Positions 27,520 to 35,370 of a stretch of 64,000 bases of DNA are shown in pieces. The position numbers and the translations under genes are program-made. The DNA lies in contig JAVHLY010000011.1 in the NCBI GenBank assembly GCA_031081585.1, positions 22,773-86,772 of the forward strand. The letters run 5' to 3'. Position 1 is the first letter of the stretch. Each line of letters begins with the position of its first letter. The notes beneath the pieces were generated by a model that ran no database searches, was not told the origin of the DNA, and saw only the letters and a program-made list of their open reading frames with translations. The stretch comes from Armatimonadota bacterium. Its GTDB lineage: Bacteria; Sysuimicrobiota; Sysuimicrobiia; Sysuimicrobiales; Humicultoraceae.

Positions 27520-27525
27520 ATCATA
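27520..27525 (-). promoter_or_regulatory. Possible -10 box (TATGAT) upstream of pknB
   Basis: The 128-base gap between the SEDS-PBP gene and pknB is the largest inside this run. It holds TATGAT on the minus strand about 87 bases before the pknB start. The -35 region is poor (GTGTCC at a 17-base spacing). An internal promoter is possible only. Confidence 0.25.
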
Positions 27526-27561
27526 CCCTCCACGGCGCGGCGGGACACGGGGCGGACGACC

Positions 27562-30270
27562 CTACCGCGCGGCAGCGAGGGCCGCCCGCACCACCTGCGC
27601 CGCCACCGGGGCCGCCACCGCCCCACCGGCGCCGCCCCGCTCCACCACCACCGCCACGGCCACCCGCGGGGCCTCGGCCGGCGCGAAGGCGATGAACCAG
27701 GCGTGCGGCGCCCCGCCCGGTGCGTCGGCCGTCCCCGTCTTGCCGGCCACCACGACGCCGGGGAGCGCCGCCGCCCGCCCGGTGCCGCGGCGCACGACCT
27801 CCACCATCGCCCGGGCCACCAGGGCGGCCGTCTGCGCGTCCAGCACCCGCCGCCCTTGCGGCTGCGCCCGCCACACCACCCGCCCGTCCGGCCTGCGGCG
27901 CGCCGCCACCAGGAAGGGACGGTAGAGCACCCCGCCGTTGCCCACCGCCGCACTCACCAGGGCCATCTGGAGCGGTGAGACCAGCAGGCTCCCCTGGCCG
28001 AACGCCGCCTGCCCCACCCCCTCCCCGGCCAGCTCCCGCAGGCTGGGGAGGTGGCCGGCGGCCGCGGGCAGGTCGTAGGCCGGGGCGCGTCCCACGCCCA
28101 GCGCCGCAGCCGTCCGCCGCAGCGCCGCCCCGCCCATGGCCAGGCCGGCCCGGATGAAGTAGATGTTGCACGAGCGCCGCAGCGCCGCGTCCAGGTCGAC
28201 CGTGCCGTGGCCGCGCCCGCCCAGGTCGGTGACGCGCCGGCCACGCAGGAGGATGCTCCCGGGACAGTGGACCGTGGTCTCGGGGGTGAGCGTTCCGGCC
28301 GCCAGCCCTGCGGCCATCGTCACCACCTTGAACGCGGACCCCGGCGGGTAGAGGCCCTGGGCGACGCGGTCGAGCAGCGGAGCGTCGGCCCGCTCCCGCC
28401 ACCGCGGCAGGTCCGTCTCCACGGCGTTGGGGTCGAAGGCGGGGCGGCTCACCGCCGCCAGTACCGCACCGCTCTGCGGGTCGAGCACCACCACCGCCCC
28501 AGCCCGCTCGCCCAGCGCGGCGGCGGCGGCGCGCTGCACCTCGAGGTCCAGGGCGAGCACGACATCGCCGCCGCGGCGGGTGCGCGCGGGGAGCGGCACG
28601 CCCAGGGCGGCCAGCAGACCGCGCGAGGGGAGGCCGCGCAGGTGGGCGTCCTCCGCCGCCTCCACGCCCGCCTTGCCGAAGCGCAGCGAGGCGTAGCCCA
28701 CCGGGTGGGCGGCGAGCGCCCCGGACGGGTAGCGGCGCCGCCGCGCCTCCCCCTCGCCCACCGTGACCGCCAGCGGGCGCATCCGCCGGTCGTAGATAGT
28801 ACCGCGGGCCACCGCCCGCTCGGCCAGGAGCGGCCGGGGGTTGGCGGGGTGGGCCGCGAGCGCCGGTCCGCGCACCCCCTGCCACCACCCCAGCGCCACC
28901 GCCACGGTCACCAGCCCGCCCACCGCCACGATGCCGAGGCGCCGCAGCCGTGCGCGCAGGCGGAGGAGGCCGGGATCGCCGCCCGCACCCGCGGCCGCGC
29001 CAACGCGCAGGAGCAGCCCCACGATGACCAGGTTCACGATCATGGCGTTGCCCCCGTAGCTGACGAAGGGCAGGGGGAGGCCGGTGAGCGGCACCAGCCG
29101 CAGGATCCCGCCGAGGATCATGACGGCCTGCGCGGCCAGGACCGTGCCCAGCCCGCCGGCCAGCAGCGCCTCCAGGGCCGTCGGCGCCCGCGCCGCGGTG
29201 CGGAAGGTGCGGGCCGCCAGCAGCAGCGTGGCGCAGACCACGGCGAGCGCGCCCGCCAGCCCCAGCTCCTCCCCGATCGCCGCAAAGATCAGGTCGGTGG
29301 CCGCCGCGGGCAGGACGTCGGGGTGGCCGAGTCCCGGCCCGGTCCCGGTGATGCCGCCGCTGCCCAGGGCGATCAGCGCCTGGACCACCTGGTAGCCCAG
29401 CCCCTGCAGGTCGCTCCACGGGTCGCGCCACGCCACCAGCCGCCGCGCCACGTGGGGAAAGAGCGTGGCGAGCCCCGCGGTGGCCGCCACCAGGGCGACG
29501 AACCCTGCCAGCACCGGCAGCGTGCGCCCCGTGGCGGCGTAGACCGACGCCAGCGTCACGGTGGCCAGCAGCAGGGCCGCGCCCAGGTCGCGCTGCGCCA
29601 GGAGGAACAGGAGGGCCAGTGCGGCCACGGCACCAAGCGGGGCGGCGAACCGTGCCGGCAGCGAGGCGCCGCCGGCCAGGCGGCGCTTCTCCGAGAGGTA
29701 GGCGGCCGCGAAGAGGACGAGCAGCACCTTCACGCTCTCCGAGGGCTGCACCGTCACCGGGCCGACGCGGATCCATTGCCGGGTCCCGGCCACCTCCACC
29801 CCGAAGAGGACGGCGGCGGCCAGGAGCAGCAGCGCCGCCGCCCCGACCAGGTAGCGGTAGCGCGCCACCGCGCGCACGTCCACGGCGACCAGGACGGCCA
29901 CCATCAGCGCCTGCCCGCAGACCACCCACAGGGCCTGGCGCAGCAGCAGGACGGGGTCGAGCCGGTAGATGGCGGGGAGACCCACCGCCACGAGCAGGGC
30001 CGCCAGCGGCAGGAGGAGCGGGTCGGGCCCTCCGCCGCGCTCGCTGCCGTCATCCGTGCGCACGGGCGGCGCGGTGGGCGCGCGTCCCTGACGGACGGCC
30101 AGCACCAGGTGGGGGACCAGGAACCCACTCACCGCCAGCGTGCCGATCCCCACGGGGGTCCACGGGTGCTCCGTCCCGCGGGCCAGGTGTACCAGGGTGA
30201 GGCCGGTGGCGGCGATCAGCACGGCCAGGAGAAGCAGGTGGCGTTCCTGCGCGCGTGCCACCGCCCTCAC
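27562..30270 (-). CDS. SEDS glycosyltransferase fused to class B penicillin-binding protein
   Basis: One 902-residue chain carries both peptidoglycan polymerase and crosslinking activities. Residues about 10-425 are a FtsW/RodA/SpoVE-type polytopic domain, with VTVQPSESVKVLLVLFAA, LLAQRDLGAA, the catalytic Asp in ATDLIFAAIGEELG (D326) and PLPFVSYGG. A further helix (about 446-465) leads to a PBP2/PbpA-type transpeptidase with S645-x-x-K648 (SAFK), S700-C-N702 and K844-T-G846. All transpeptidase residues needed are present. It overlaps fhaB by four bases and precedes pknB, matching actinobacterial rodA-pbpA-pknB but fused. The ATG 30270 start is inferred from this coupling. Confidence 0.93.
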   Translation of the reverse strand: MRAVARAQERHLLLLAVLIAATGLTLVHLARGTEHPWTPVGIGTLAVSGFLVPHLVLAVRQGRAPTAPPVRTDDGSERGGGPDPLLLPLAALLVAVGLPAIYRLDPVLLLRQALWVVCGQALMVAVLVAVDVRAVARYRYLVGAAALLLLAAAVLFGVEVAGTRQWIRVGPVTVQPSESVKVLLVLFAAAYLSEKRRLAGGASLPARFAAPLGAVAALALLFLLAQRDLGAALLLATVTLASVYAATGRTLPVLAGFVALVAATAGLATLFPHVARRLVAWRDPWSDLQGLGYQVVQALIALGSGGITGTGPGLGHPDVLPAAATDLIFAAIGEELGLAGALAVVCATLLLAARTFRTAARAPTALEALLAGGLGTVLAAQAVMILGGILRLVPLTGLPLPFVSYGGNAMIVNLVIVGLLLRVGAAAGAGGDPGLLRLRARLRRLGIVAVGGLVTVAVALGWWQGVRGPALAAHPANPRPLLAERAVARGTIYDRRMRPLAVTVGEGEARRRRYPSGALAAHPVGYASLRFGKAGVEAAEDAHLRGLPSRGLLAALGVPLPARTRRGGDVVLALDLEVQRAAAAALGERAGAVVVLDPQSGAVLAAVSRPAFDPNAVETDLPRWRERADAPLLDRVAQGLYPPGSAFKVVTMAAGLAAGTLTPETTVHCPGSILLRGRRVTDLGGRGHGTVDLDAALRRSCNIYFIRAGLAMGGAALRRTAAALGVGRAPAYDLPAAAGHLPSLRELAGEGVGQAAFGQGSLLVSPLQMALVSAAVGNGGVLYRPFLVAARRRPDGRVVWRAQPQGRRVLDAQTAALVARAMVEVVRRGTGRAAALPGVVVAGKTGTADAPGGAPHAWFIAFAPAEAPRVAVAVVVERGGAGGAVAAPVAAQVVRAALAAAR

Positions 30271-30794
30271 ACCTCTGCGGTCGACACCTGTTGCTCGTCC
30301 GCCACCAGGCGGAAGGTGACGCGCCCGACGGTCAGGCGGTCGCCCGCCCGCAGCGCCACCGGCCCGCCGATGCGATGCCCGTTCACCAGCGTGCCGTTGC
30401 GGCTGCCCAGGTCTTCCACCCAGACGCGCCCGCTGCGCACGACACAGCGGGCGTGCGTCGTGCTGACGAAGGGGTCGGGGAGCGCGATGTCGCTGGTGGC
30501 CGCGCGGCCGATCACGAGGCCGGTTCGCAGCGGGTAGCGCCGGCCGAGCGGGGGCGTGCCCGGCGAGGCCACCACCTCGAGCAGGGCCGCACCGGGCGAG
30601 GCTGCAACCGGCCGGGCCGCCGCCTCGGGCAGCCCTGCCGGCGGCCTCTCCGGGAGTCCCGCCCCGGCGGCCGGCGCCTCGGGCGTGGCTGCTGGGGGCC
30701 GCAGGTCGCGGAGCGCGGCGCGCACGACCTGCGCCAGGAAGAGGTAGAGGAGGACCAGCAGGAGGAACCGCCCGGCCCAGACGACGAGCTCCAT
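30267..30794 (-). CDS. fhaB: FHA-domain membrane protein (FhaB-like)
   Basis: FHA domains bind phosphothreonine, here most likely made by the PASTA kinase. The 175-residue protein has an N-terminal transmembrane helix (MELVVWAGRFLLLVLLYLFLAQ is the region), an Ala/Pro linker and a C-terminal FHA domain (VIGRAATSDIALPDPFVSTTHARC, DLGSRNGTLVNG). This layout is that of mycobacterial FhaB/FipA. ATG 30794 places the helix at the very N-terminus; GTG 30839 is the alternative but overlaps an 18-bp palindrome. It overlaps the SEDS-PBP gene start. Confidence 0.88.
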   Translation of the reverse strand: MELVVWAGRFLLLVLLYLFLAQVVRAALRDLRPPAATPEAPAAGAGLPERPPAGLPEAAARPVAASPGAALLEVVASPGTPPLGRRYPLRTGLVIGRAATSDIALPDPFVSTTHARCVVRSGRVWVEDLGSRNGTLVNGHRIGGPVALRAGDRLTVGRVTFRLVADEQQVSTAEV

Positions 30795-30840
30795 CACGGG
30801 CCGAGACCCGGGCGCCCGGGACCCACCGAGACCGAACACG

Positions 30841-30858
30841 ACTGGGTCCGGACCCAGT
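30841..30858. repeat. Perfect 18-bp palindrome between fhaA and fhaB
   Basis: ACTGGGTCC is followed directly by its complement GGACCCAGT. A second dyad (cccgggcgcccggg, 30807-30820) lies between it and the fhaB start. No T-run follows on the minus strand. An operator or a transcript-processing hairpin separating fhaA from fhaB is possible. Confidence 0.6.
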
Positions 30859-30894
30859 TCATCTCGATATGGACAGTTTGACCACGATCCGGAC

Positions 30895-31698
30895 TCAACC
30901 CTCCACGTCGCGCTCGTAGGCGACGGTGGTCTGCCCCACCACGAACCGGTCGCCCGGCTGCAGGGGGTGGCGCGTGATCCGCTCGCCCTCCACGCGCGTG
31001 CCGTTGGTGCTGCCCAGGTCGACCAGGATGTGGCCGCGCCTGTCGGGCGCGGGTTCGACGCGGGCGTGCTGGCGGGAGACCAGGGGATCGGTGAGCACCA
31101 GGTCGCACTCGGCGCGCCGCCCGATGGTCACCGTCACGCCCGGGAGGAGCAGCACCGCCATCCCGGCGTCGGGACCCGCCACCACCGCCAGGCGCGCCTG
31201 GGGCCGCGCCACCGTGAAGACCTGCGTCTCCTCCCGCTCCGGCGCGCCCGGCGACGCGCCGCGCACGTCGGGCTCGGGGCGCTGCGCCGTCGGGCCCGCC
31301 GCACCCGCGGCTGGGCGGGCGCCAGGGACCTCCTGCTCGACCCGTGTCTGCACCAGGATCTGCCCCGGAGCCACCTCGTCGCGCGGCTCCACGGTGATGG
31401 CCAGCGGCCCGGTCAGGCGGTAGCCGGCCTCGTCCAGGTGCTCGCGCAGGTAGGTGGCGAGCTCCTGGACCAGCACCTCGCGCCACGCCGCCATGGGCGC
31501 GAAGTCGCGCGGGTGCAGCGCCACCGCGTAGCGGTTGGGCGCGTAGGTGTGGTGGATGGCGTCGAAACGCCCCTCCTCGGCGGCGCGGGCCAGCCGGCGC
31601 GCCAGGTCGAGCGGGTGGACGCGGCCGCTGAAGCGCCGCGAGAAGAAGCCCTCGACCGCTTCCTCCAGCCGTTGCTCCAGCCGGGCCAGCAGGCTCAC
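30895..31698 (-). CDS. fhaA: DUF3662-FHA protein (FhaA-like)
   Basis: The 267-residue protein starts with the DUF3662 domain (about 1-115: SLLARLEQRLEEAVEGFFSR, VHPLDLARRLARAAEEG, NRYAVALHPRDF), then a Pro-rich linker and an FHA domain (VTIGRRAECDLVLTDPLVSRQHARV, DLGSTNGTRVEG). This matches FhaA, which in mycobacteria links PknB signalling to lipid-II flipping by MviN/FhaA. GTG 31698 is chosen because AGGAGGG stands 6 bases upstream; longer open frame upstream is a shadow of rsmB. It lies 10 bases after rsmB. Confidence 0.92.
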   Translation of the reverse strand: MSLLARLEQRLEEAVEGFFSRRFSGRVHPLDLARRLARAAEEGRFDAIHHTYAPNRYAVALHPRDFAPMAAWREVLVQELATYLREHLDEAGYRLTGPLAITVEPRDEVAPGQILVQTRVEQEVPGARPAAGAAGPTAQRPEPDVRGASPGAPEREETQVFTVARPQARLAVVAGPDAGMAVLLLPGVTVTIGRRAECDLVLTDPLVSRQHARVEPAPDRRGHILVDLGSTNGTRVEGERITRHPLQPGDRFVVGQTTVAYERDVEG

Positions 31699-31708
31699 GG
31701 CGACCCTC

Positions 31709-33013
31709 CTATGCCGCCCTCCCCGTTCGCTCCAGCACCGCCAGGTAGAAGCCGTCGGTGTCGTCCCGGTGCGGCAGCAGGGTGCGGGTCTCCTCCACCC
31801 GGAAGGCCGGGTAGCGGCGCACGAACCCCTCCACGACCTCCGGCCCCTCTTCCGGCTCGAGGGAGCAGACCGCGTAGACCAGGCGCCCGCCCGGGCGCAC
31901 CGCGCCACGGACCCCGGCCAGGAGGGCGGCCTGGCGCGCGGCCATCTCCGTCGGGGCCGAGGGGCGCAGGCGCCAGCGGATCTCCGGCCGCCGCCGCACC
32001 ACGCCGGTCCCCGTGCACGGCGCGTCGAGCAGGACGCGGTCGGCCGCCCCGGCGAAGCGCCGCCCCGCCTCCCGGGCGTCCAGGTGGTGGGCCTCCACGA
32101 TGTCGAGCCCCAGGCGCGCCACCTGCTGCGCCACCAGCCGCAGCCGCCCCGGCTGGACGTCGCAGGCGATGACCCGTCCGCAGTTCTCCATCAGCTCCGC
32201 CAGGTGGGTGGCCTTGCCGCCGGGCGCGGCGGCCGCGTCCAGCACCGTCTCGCCCGGACGCGGGTCGACGGCGCGCGCCACCACCATCGACCCCTCGTCC
32301 TGCATGGTGACCAGGCCGTCCCGGTAGAGGTCGAGGCGCTCGTCCAGCGGGCCGCGCACGCGCAGCGCCTCGGGGACCACCCCCGGCGCGACGGCCATGC
32401 CCCGGGCGCGCAGCCGCTCCGCCACCTCGTCGGGGGTGGCCCGCAGCCGGTTCACGCGCAGCGTGGAGGGCGGCGGGGTGTTGTTAGCCGCGCACAGCCT
32501 GGCCGTCTCCTCCCACCCCCAGCGGCGCAGCCACCGCTCCACCAGCCAGCGCGGGTGTGAGTACACGACGGCCAGGTGGCCGGCCGGGTCGGCGGCGGGG
32601 TCGGGCGGCGGCGGCTCGCCGGCGGCGGCCAGGCGCCGCAGCACGGCGTTCACCAGCCCCGCGGTCCCGCGGTGGCCGTGGCGGCGGGCCAGCTCGACGC
32701 TCGTGTCCACGGCCGCCGCGTCCGGTACCCGGTCGAGGAACCAGAGCTGGTAGAGGCCCAGGCGCAGGATCACCTGGATGGCCACGGGGAGGGTGGCGAG
32801 GCCCCGCGGCAGCACGGCGTTCAGCGCGTGGTCGAGGCGGCCGCGCTGCCGCAGCGTCCCCAGCACGACCTCGGTGATGAAGGCCCGGTCGGCGGGGGTG
32901 TGGCGCGTCCGCGCCAGGGTGTGGTGGAGGAGCGCCGTGCTGTAGGCCTGCCCGGCCTCGACGCGGCGCAGGACGGTAAAGATGGTCTCGCGGGCGTCGG
33001 CGGCGCCCGTCAC
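31709..33013 (-). CDS. rsmB: 16S rRNA (cytosine-967 C5)-methyltransferase
   Basis: RsmB makes m5C967 in 16S rRNA. The N-terminal NusB-like domain (about 5-140) and the SAM-dependent domain are both present. SAM site: DAAAAPGGKATHLAE. The two Cys of this mechanism are in DAPCTGTG and YAVCSLEPEE. The 434-residue length is normal. It overlaps the metalloprotease gene stop by four bases. In Bacillus-type order rlmN, prpC and prkC follow; here fhaA follows instead. Confidence 0.95.
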   Translation of the reverse strand: MTGAADARETIFTVLRRVEAGQAYSTALLHHTLARTRHTPADRAFITEVVLGTLRQRGRLDHALNAVLPRGLATLPVAIQVILRLGLYQLWFLDRVPDAAAVDTSVELARRHGHRGTAGLVNAVLRRLAAAGEPPPPDPAADPAGHLAVVYSHPRWLVERWLRRWGWEETARLCAANNTPPPSTLRVNRLRATPDEVAERLRARGMAVAPGVVPEALRVRGPLDERLDLYRDGLVTMQDEGSMVVARAVDPRPGETVLDAAAAPGGKATHLAELMENCGRVIACDVQPGRLRLVAQQVARLGLDIVEAHHLDAREAGRRFAGAADRVLLDAPCTGTGVVRRRPEIRWRLRPSAPTEMAARQAALLAGVRGAVRPGGRLVYAVCSLEPEEGPEVVEGFVRRYPAFRVEETRTLLPHRDDTDGFYLAVLERTGRAA

Positions 33014-33702
33014 TCCTCCCGCATCGCGCTCCGCAGGACCAGCAAGCGGACGAGCTGCAGCACGGCCATGGCCGCGGCGGCGACGTAGGTGAGCGCGGCG
33101 GCGTTCAGCACGGCGCGCACGCCGTCGGCCTCCTGCGGCAGGACCAACCCCTCGCCCTGCAGCACAGCCACCGCCCGGCTGCTGGCGTTGAACTCCACCG
33201 GCAGCGTCACCAGGGCGAAGAGCACGTAGCCCAGGAAGATCAGGATCCCCAGGTCCACCAGGCGCGGCGCGCCCAGGACCAGCCCGAGCAGGAAGAGGAT
33301 CCAGGCGGCGGGCGTCCCCACCTGGGCCACCGGCACGATGGCCGAGCGCAGCGCCAGGGGCGCGTAGCGCTCCCGGTCCTGGAAGGCGTGCCCGGCCTCG
33401 TGGGCGGCGACGCCGGCGGCGGCCACCGACGCGCTCCCGTAGACGGCGGGGGAGAGGCGCAGCGTCTTCGTGCGCGGGTCGTAGTGGTCGGCCAGCAGGC
33501 CGTGCACCGGCTCGATCCTCACGTGGCCAAGCCCCCGTCGGCGCAGCAGCTCGGCGGCCACCTCCGCGCCGGTGAGCCCGCGCTGCAGGGGCACCTGGGC
33601 GTACCGGTTGAAGGTGCTGCTCACCTTGTACTGCGCGTACAGCGCCAGCGCGATCGCCGGCAGCAGCAAGATGTAGGTCGGGTCATAGTAGACGAACGGC
33701 AT
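33010..33702 (-). CDS. YugP-type zinc membrane metalloprotease
   Basis: This 230-residue integral membrane protein has the zinc motif AAHEAGHAFQ (HExxH) near residue 100 and four or five hydrophobic segments. It matches the neutral zinc metallopeptidase YugP family (PF04298). Its substrate is unknown. ATG 33702 has GGGAGGG 8 bases upstream. The gene is found between fmt and rsmB in several Gram-positive genomes, as here. Confidence 0.9.
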   Translation of the reverse strand: MPFVYYDPTYILLLPAIALALYAQYKVSSTFNRYAQVPLQRGLTGAEVAAELLRRRGLGHVRIEPVHGLLADHYDPRTKTLRLSPAVYGSASVAAAGVAAHEAGHAFQDRERYAPLALRSAIVPVAQVGTPAAWILFLLGLVLGAPRLVDLGILIFLGYVLFALVTLPVEFNASSRAVAVLQGEGLVLPQEADGVRAVLNAAALTYVAAAAMAVLQLVRLLVLRSAMREE

Positions 33703-33752
33703 CGCTGATCCCTCCCGGGTGCCGTCCCTGCGGGGCGGCTCCCGCCTGGATT

Positions 33753-34733
33753 CTACCAGACTCCCTCGGGGGCCACCCCCTCGGGCGCGCCCCACCGCTC
33801 CCCGACACGCACCGGGTGCCCGCGGGCGTACTCGGCCGCGCCCATGCGCCGGCCGCCCTCCGGCTGGACCTCCCGGACGCGCAGGTACCCGTCCCCCGTG
33901 GCCACCAGGATCCCTTCGTCTTCGACGGCCAGCACCGTGCCGGGTTCCGTCCGCGCATCGGGGGGCGCCGGGACGGGTTCGGCGCGCCAGACCTTCAGCA
34001 GGCGCCCCTCCCGCCAGGTGTACGCCGACGGCCAGGGATCCATCGCCCGGACCAGGTTGGCGATGGCCGCAGCGGGCCGGGTCCAGTCGATGCGCCCGTC
34101 CGCCTTGGTGAGGCGGCCGACGTAGGTGGCCTGGGACTCGTCCTGGGGGGTGCGCGGCGCACGCCCCTCGGCGATCAGGCGCACCGCCTCCACCAGCAGG
34201 CGCGCCGCCACCTCGGCCAGGCGCGCCTCCAGCGTGGCGGCGGTGTCGTCCGGGGCGATGGGGACGCGTTCCTGCAGGATGATGTCCCCCGCGTCGAGGG
34301 CTTCCGTCTGGTAGTGGATGGTCACGCCCGTCTCCCGCTCCCCGTGCTTGATGGCGTGCTGGATCGGGGAGGCGCCGCGGTAGCGGGGCAGCAGCGAGGG
34401 GTGGGCGTTGATGGCGCCGAGCGGAGGCAGCGCCAGGAGCTCGGGCGGGACGATGCGCCCGTAGGCCACGGTGACGATCAGGTCCGGACGGGTGGCGCGC
34501 AGGGCGGCCAGCGTCTCGGGCGCGCGCAGGCGCAGCGGCTGGAAGAGCGGCAGGCCGGCCTGGCGCGCGTAGGCGGCCACCGGCGTGGGTTCGAGCCGCC
34601 GGCCGCGCCCGGCCGGGCGGTCGGGCTGGGTGACGACGCCGACGACGGGGACGACGGCACGCAGCGCCCGCAGCGAGGGGAGCGCGAAGGCGGGCGAGCC
34701 CAGGAAGAGGACGCGCGGGCCCTCGGGCGGCAT
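33753..34733 (-). CDS. fmt: Methionyl-tRNA formyltransferase
   Basis: Fmt formylates initiator Met-tRNA. Signatures: VLFLGSPAFALPSLRAL, GRGRRLEPTPVA, AYGRIVPPELL, the formyl-tetrahydrofolate site INAHPSLLPRYRGASPIQ, and ALDAGDIILQ. The usual N-I-H catalytic run is N-A-H here, which keeps the Asn and His. The 326 residues include the C-terminal tRNA-binding domain. It follows def by 11 bases, so formylation and deformylation genes are coupled. Confidence 0.96.
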   Translation of the reverse strand: MPPEGPRVLFLGSPAFALPSLRALRAVVPVVGVVTQPDRPAGRGRRLEPTPVAAYARQAGLPLFQPLRLRAPETLAALRATRPDLIVTVAYGRIVPPELLALPPLGAINAHPSLLPRYRGASPIQHAIKHGERETGVTIHYQTEALDAGDIILQERVPIAPDDTAATLEARLAEVAARLLVEAVRLIAEGRAPRTPQDESQATYVGRLTKADGRIDWTRPAAAIANLVRAMDPWPSAYTWREGRLLKVWRAEPVPAPPDARTEPGTVLAVEDEGILVATGDGYLRVREVQPEGGRRMGAAEYARGHPVRVGERWGAPEGVAPEGVW

Positions 34734-34744
34734 GGGCGGCGCGA

Positions 34745-35260
34745 TCAGGCCTCCGCCCCCTGGCCCTCCCCGACGCGGGTGATCGTGGACGGGTCCTCCA
34801 CGCGGTCGAGGAAGAGGATCCCGTCCAGGTGGTCGATCTCGTGCTGGAGGACGCGCGCCAGGTAGCCGTCGGCGTGGATCGTCACCCCGCGCCCGCGCCG
34901 GTTCTTGCCGCGGACGACCACGTGGAGGGCCCGGCGTACCGGGGCCACCACGCCGGGGATGGAGAGGCAGCCCTCCACCGCCACCTCCTCACCCTCGGCG
35001 GAGAGCACCTCAGGGTCGACCAGGGCGACGAGGCGGTCCTCCACCTCGGCCACCAGCACGCGCCGACTGTCCCCCACCTGCGGCGCGGCCAGCCCCACGC
35101 CCCCCGCCGCGCGCATGGTGGCGATCATGGCGTCGATGAGGCGCTGCACTTCCGGCGTCACCTTGCCCACGGGGCGGGCGCGGCGGCGCAGGATCGCCGC
35201 CCGCGGGCTGTCCACGGTGACGATCTCGAGGACGGTCGAGGCGGTCGCGGCGCGTGCCAT
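34745..35260 (-). CDS. def: Peptide deformylase
   Basis: Def removes N-formyl groups from nascent proteins. All three motifs are intact: GVGLAAPQVG, EGCLSIPG (Cys metal ligand) and QHEIDHLDG (HExxH). The 171-residue length is normal. It lies between priA and fmt as in many bacteria. Confidence 0.97.
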   Translation of the reverse strand: MARAATASTVLEIVTVDSPRAAILRRRARPVGKVTPEVQRLIDAMIATMRAAGGVGLAAPQVGDSRRVLVAEVEDRLVALVDPEVLSAEGEEVAVEGCLSIPGVVAPVRRALHVVVRGKNRRGRGVTIHADGYLARVLQHEIDHLDGILFLDRVEDPSTITRVGEGQGAEA

Positions 35261-35319
35261 CGGCTCCCAGCATAGCGAGCCCCTCTGCCGGTTGTCACGG
35301 CAGCCCGACGGGCGCGAGC

Positions 35320-35370
35320 GTGCCGGCCCACGGCGCTAGCGCACCCGTGCCGGCCCACGGCGTTAGCGCA
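35320..35370. repeat. 27-bp tandem duplication spanning the priA stop codon
   Basis: A 24-base string beginning gtgccggcccacggcg occurs at 35320-35343 and 35347-35370 with one mismatch (c/t). The second copy contains the priA stop (TAA on the minus strand); the first has the corresponding TAG. The duplication lengthens the 102-base priA-def spacer. Confidence 0.8.

Noticed and set aside
28051..30537. An 828-residue plus-strand frame opposite the SEDS-PBP gene
   Set aside because: Gln/His/Arg/Gly-rich shadow of a conserved gene.
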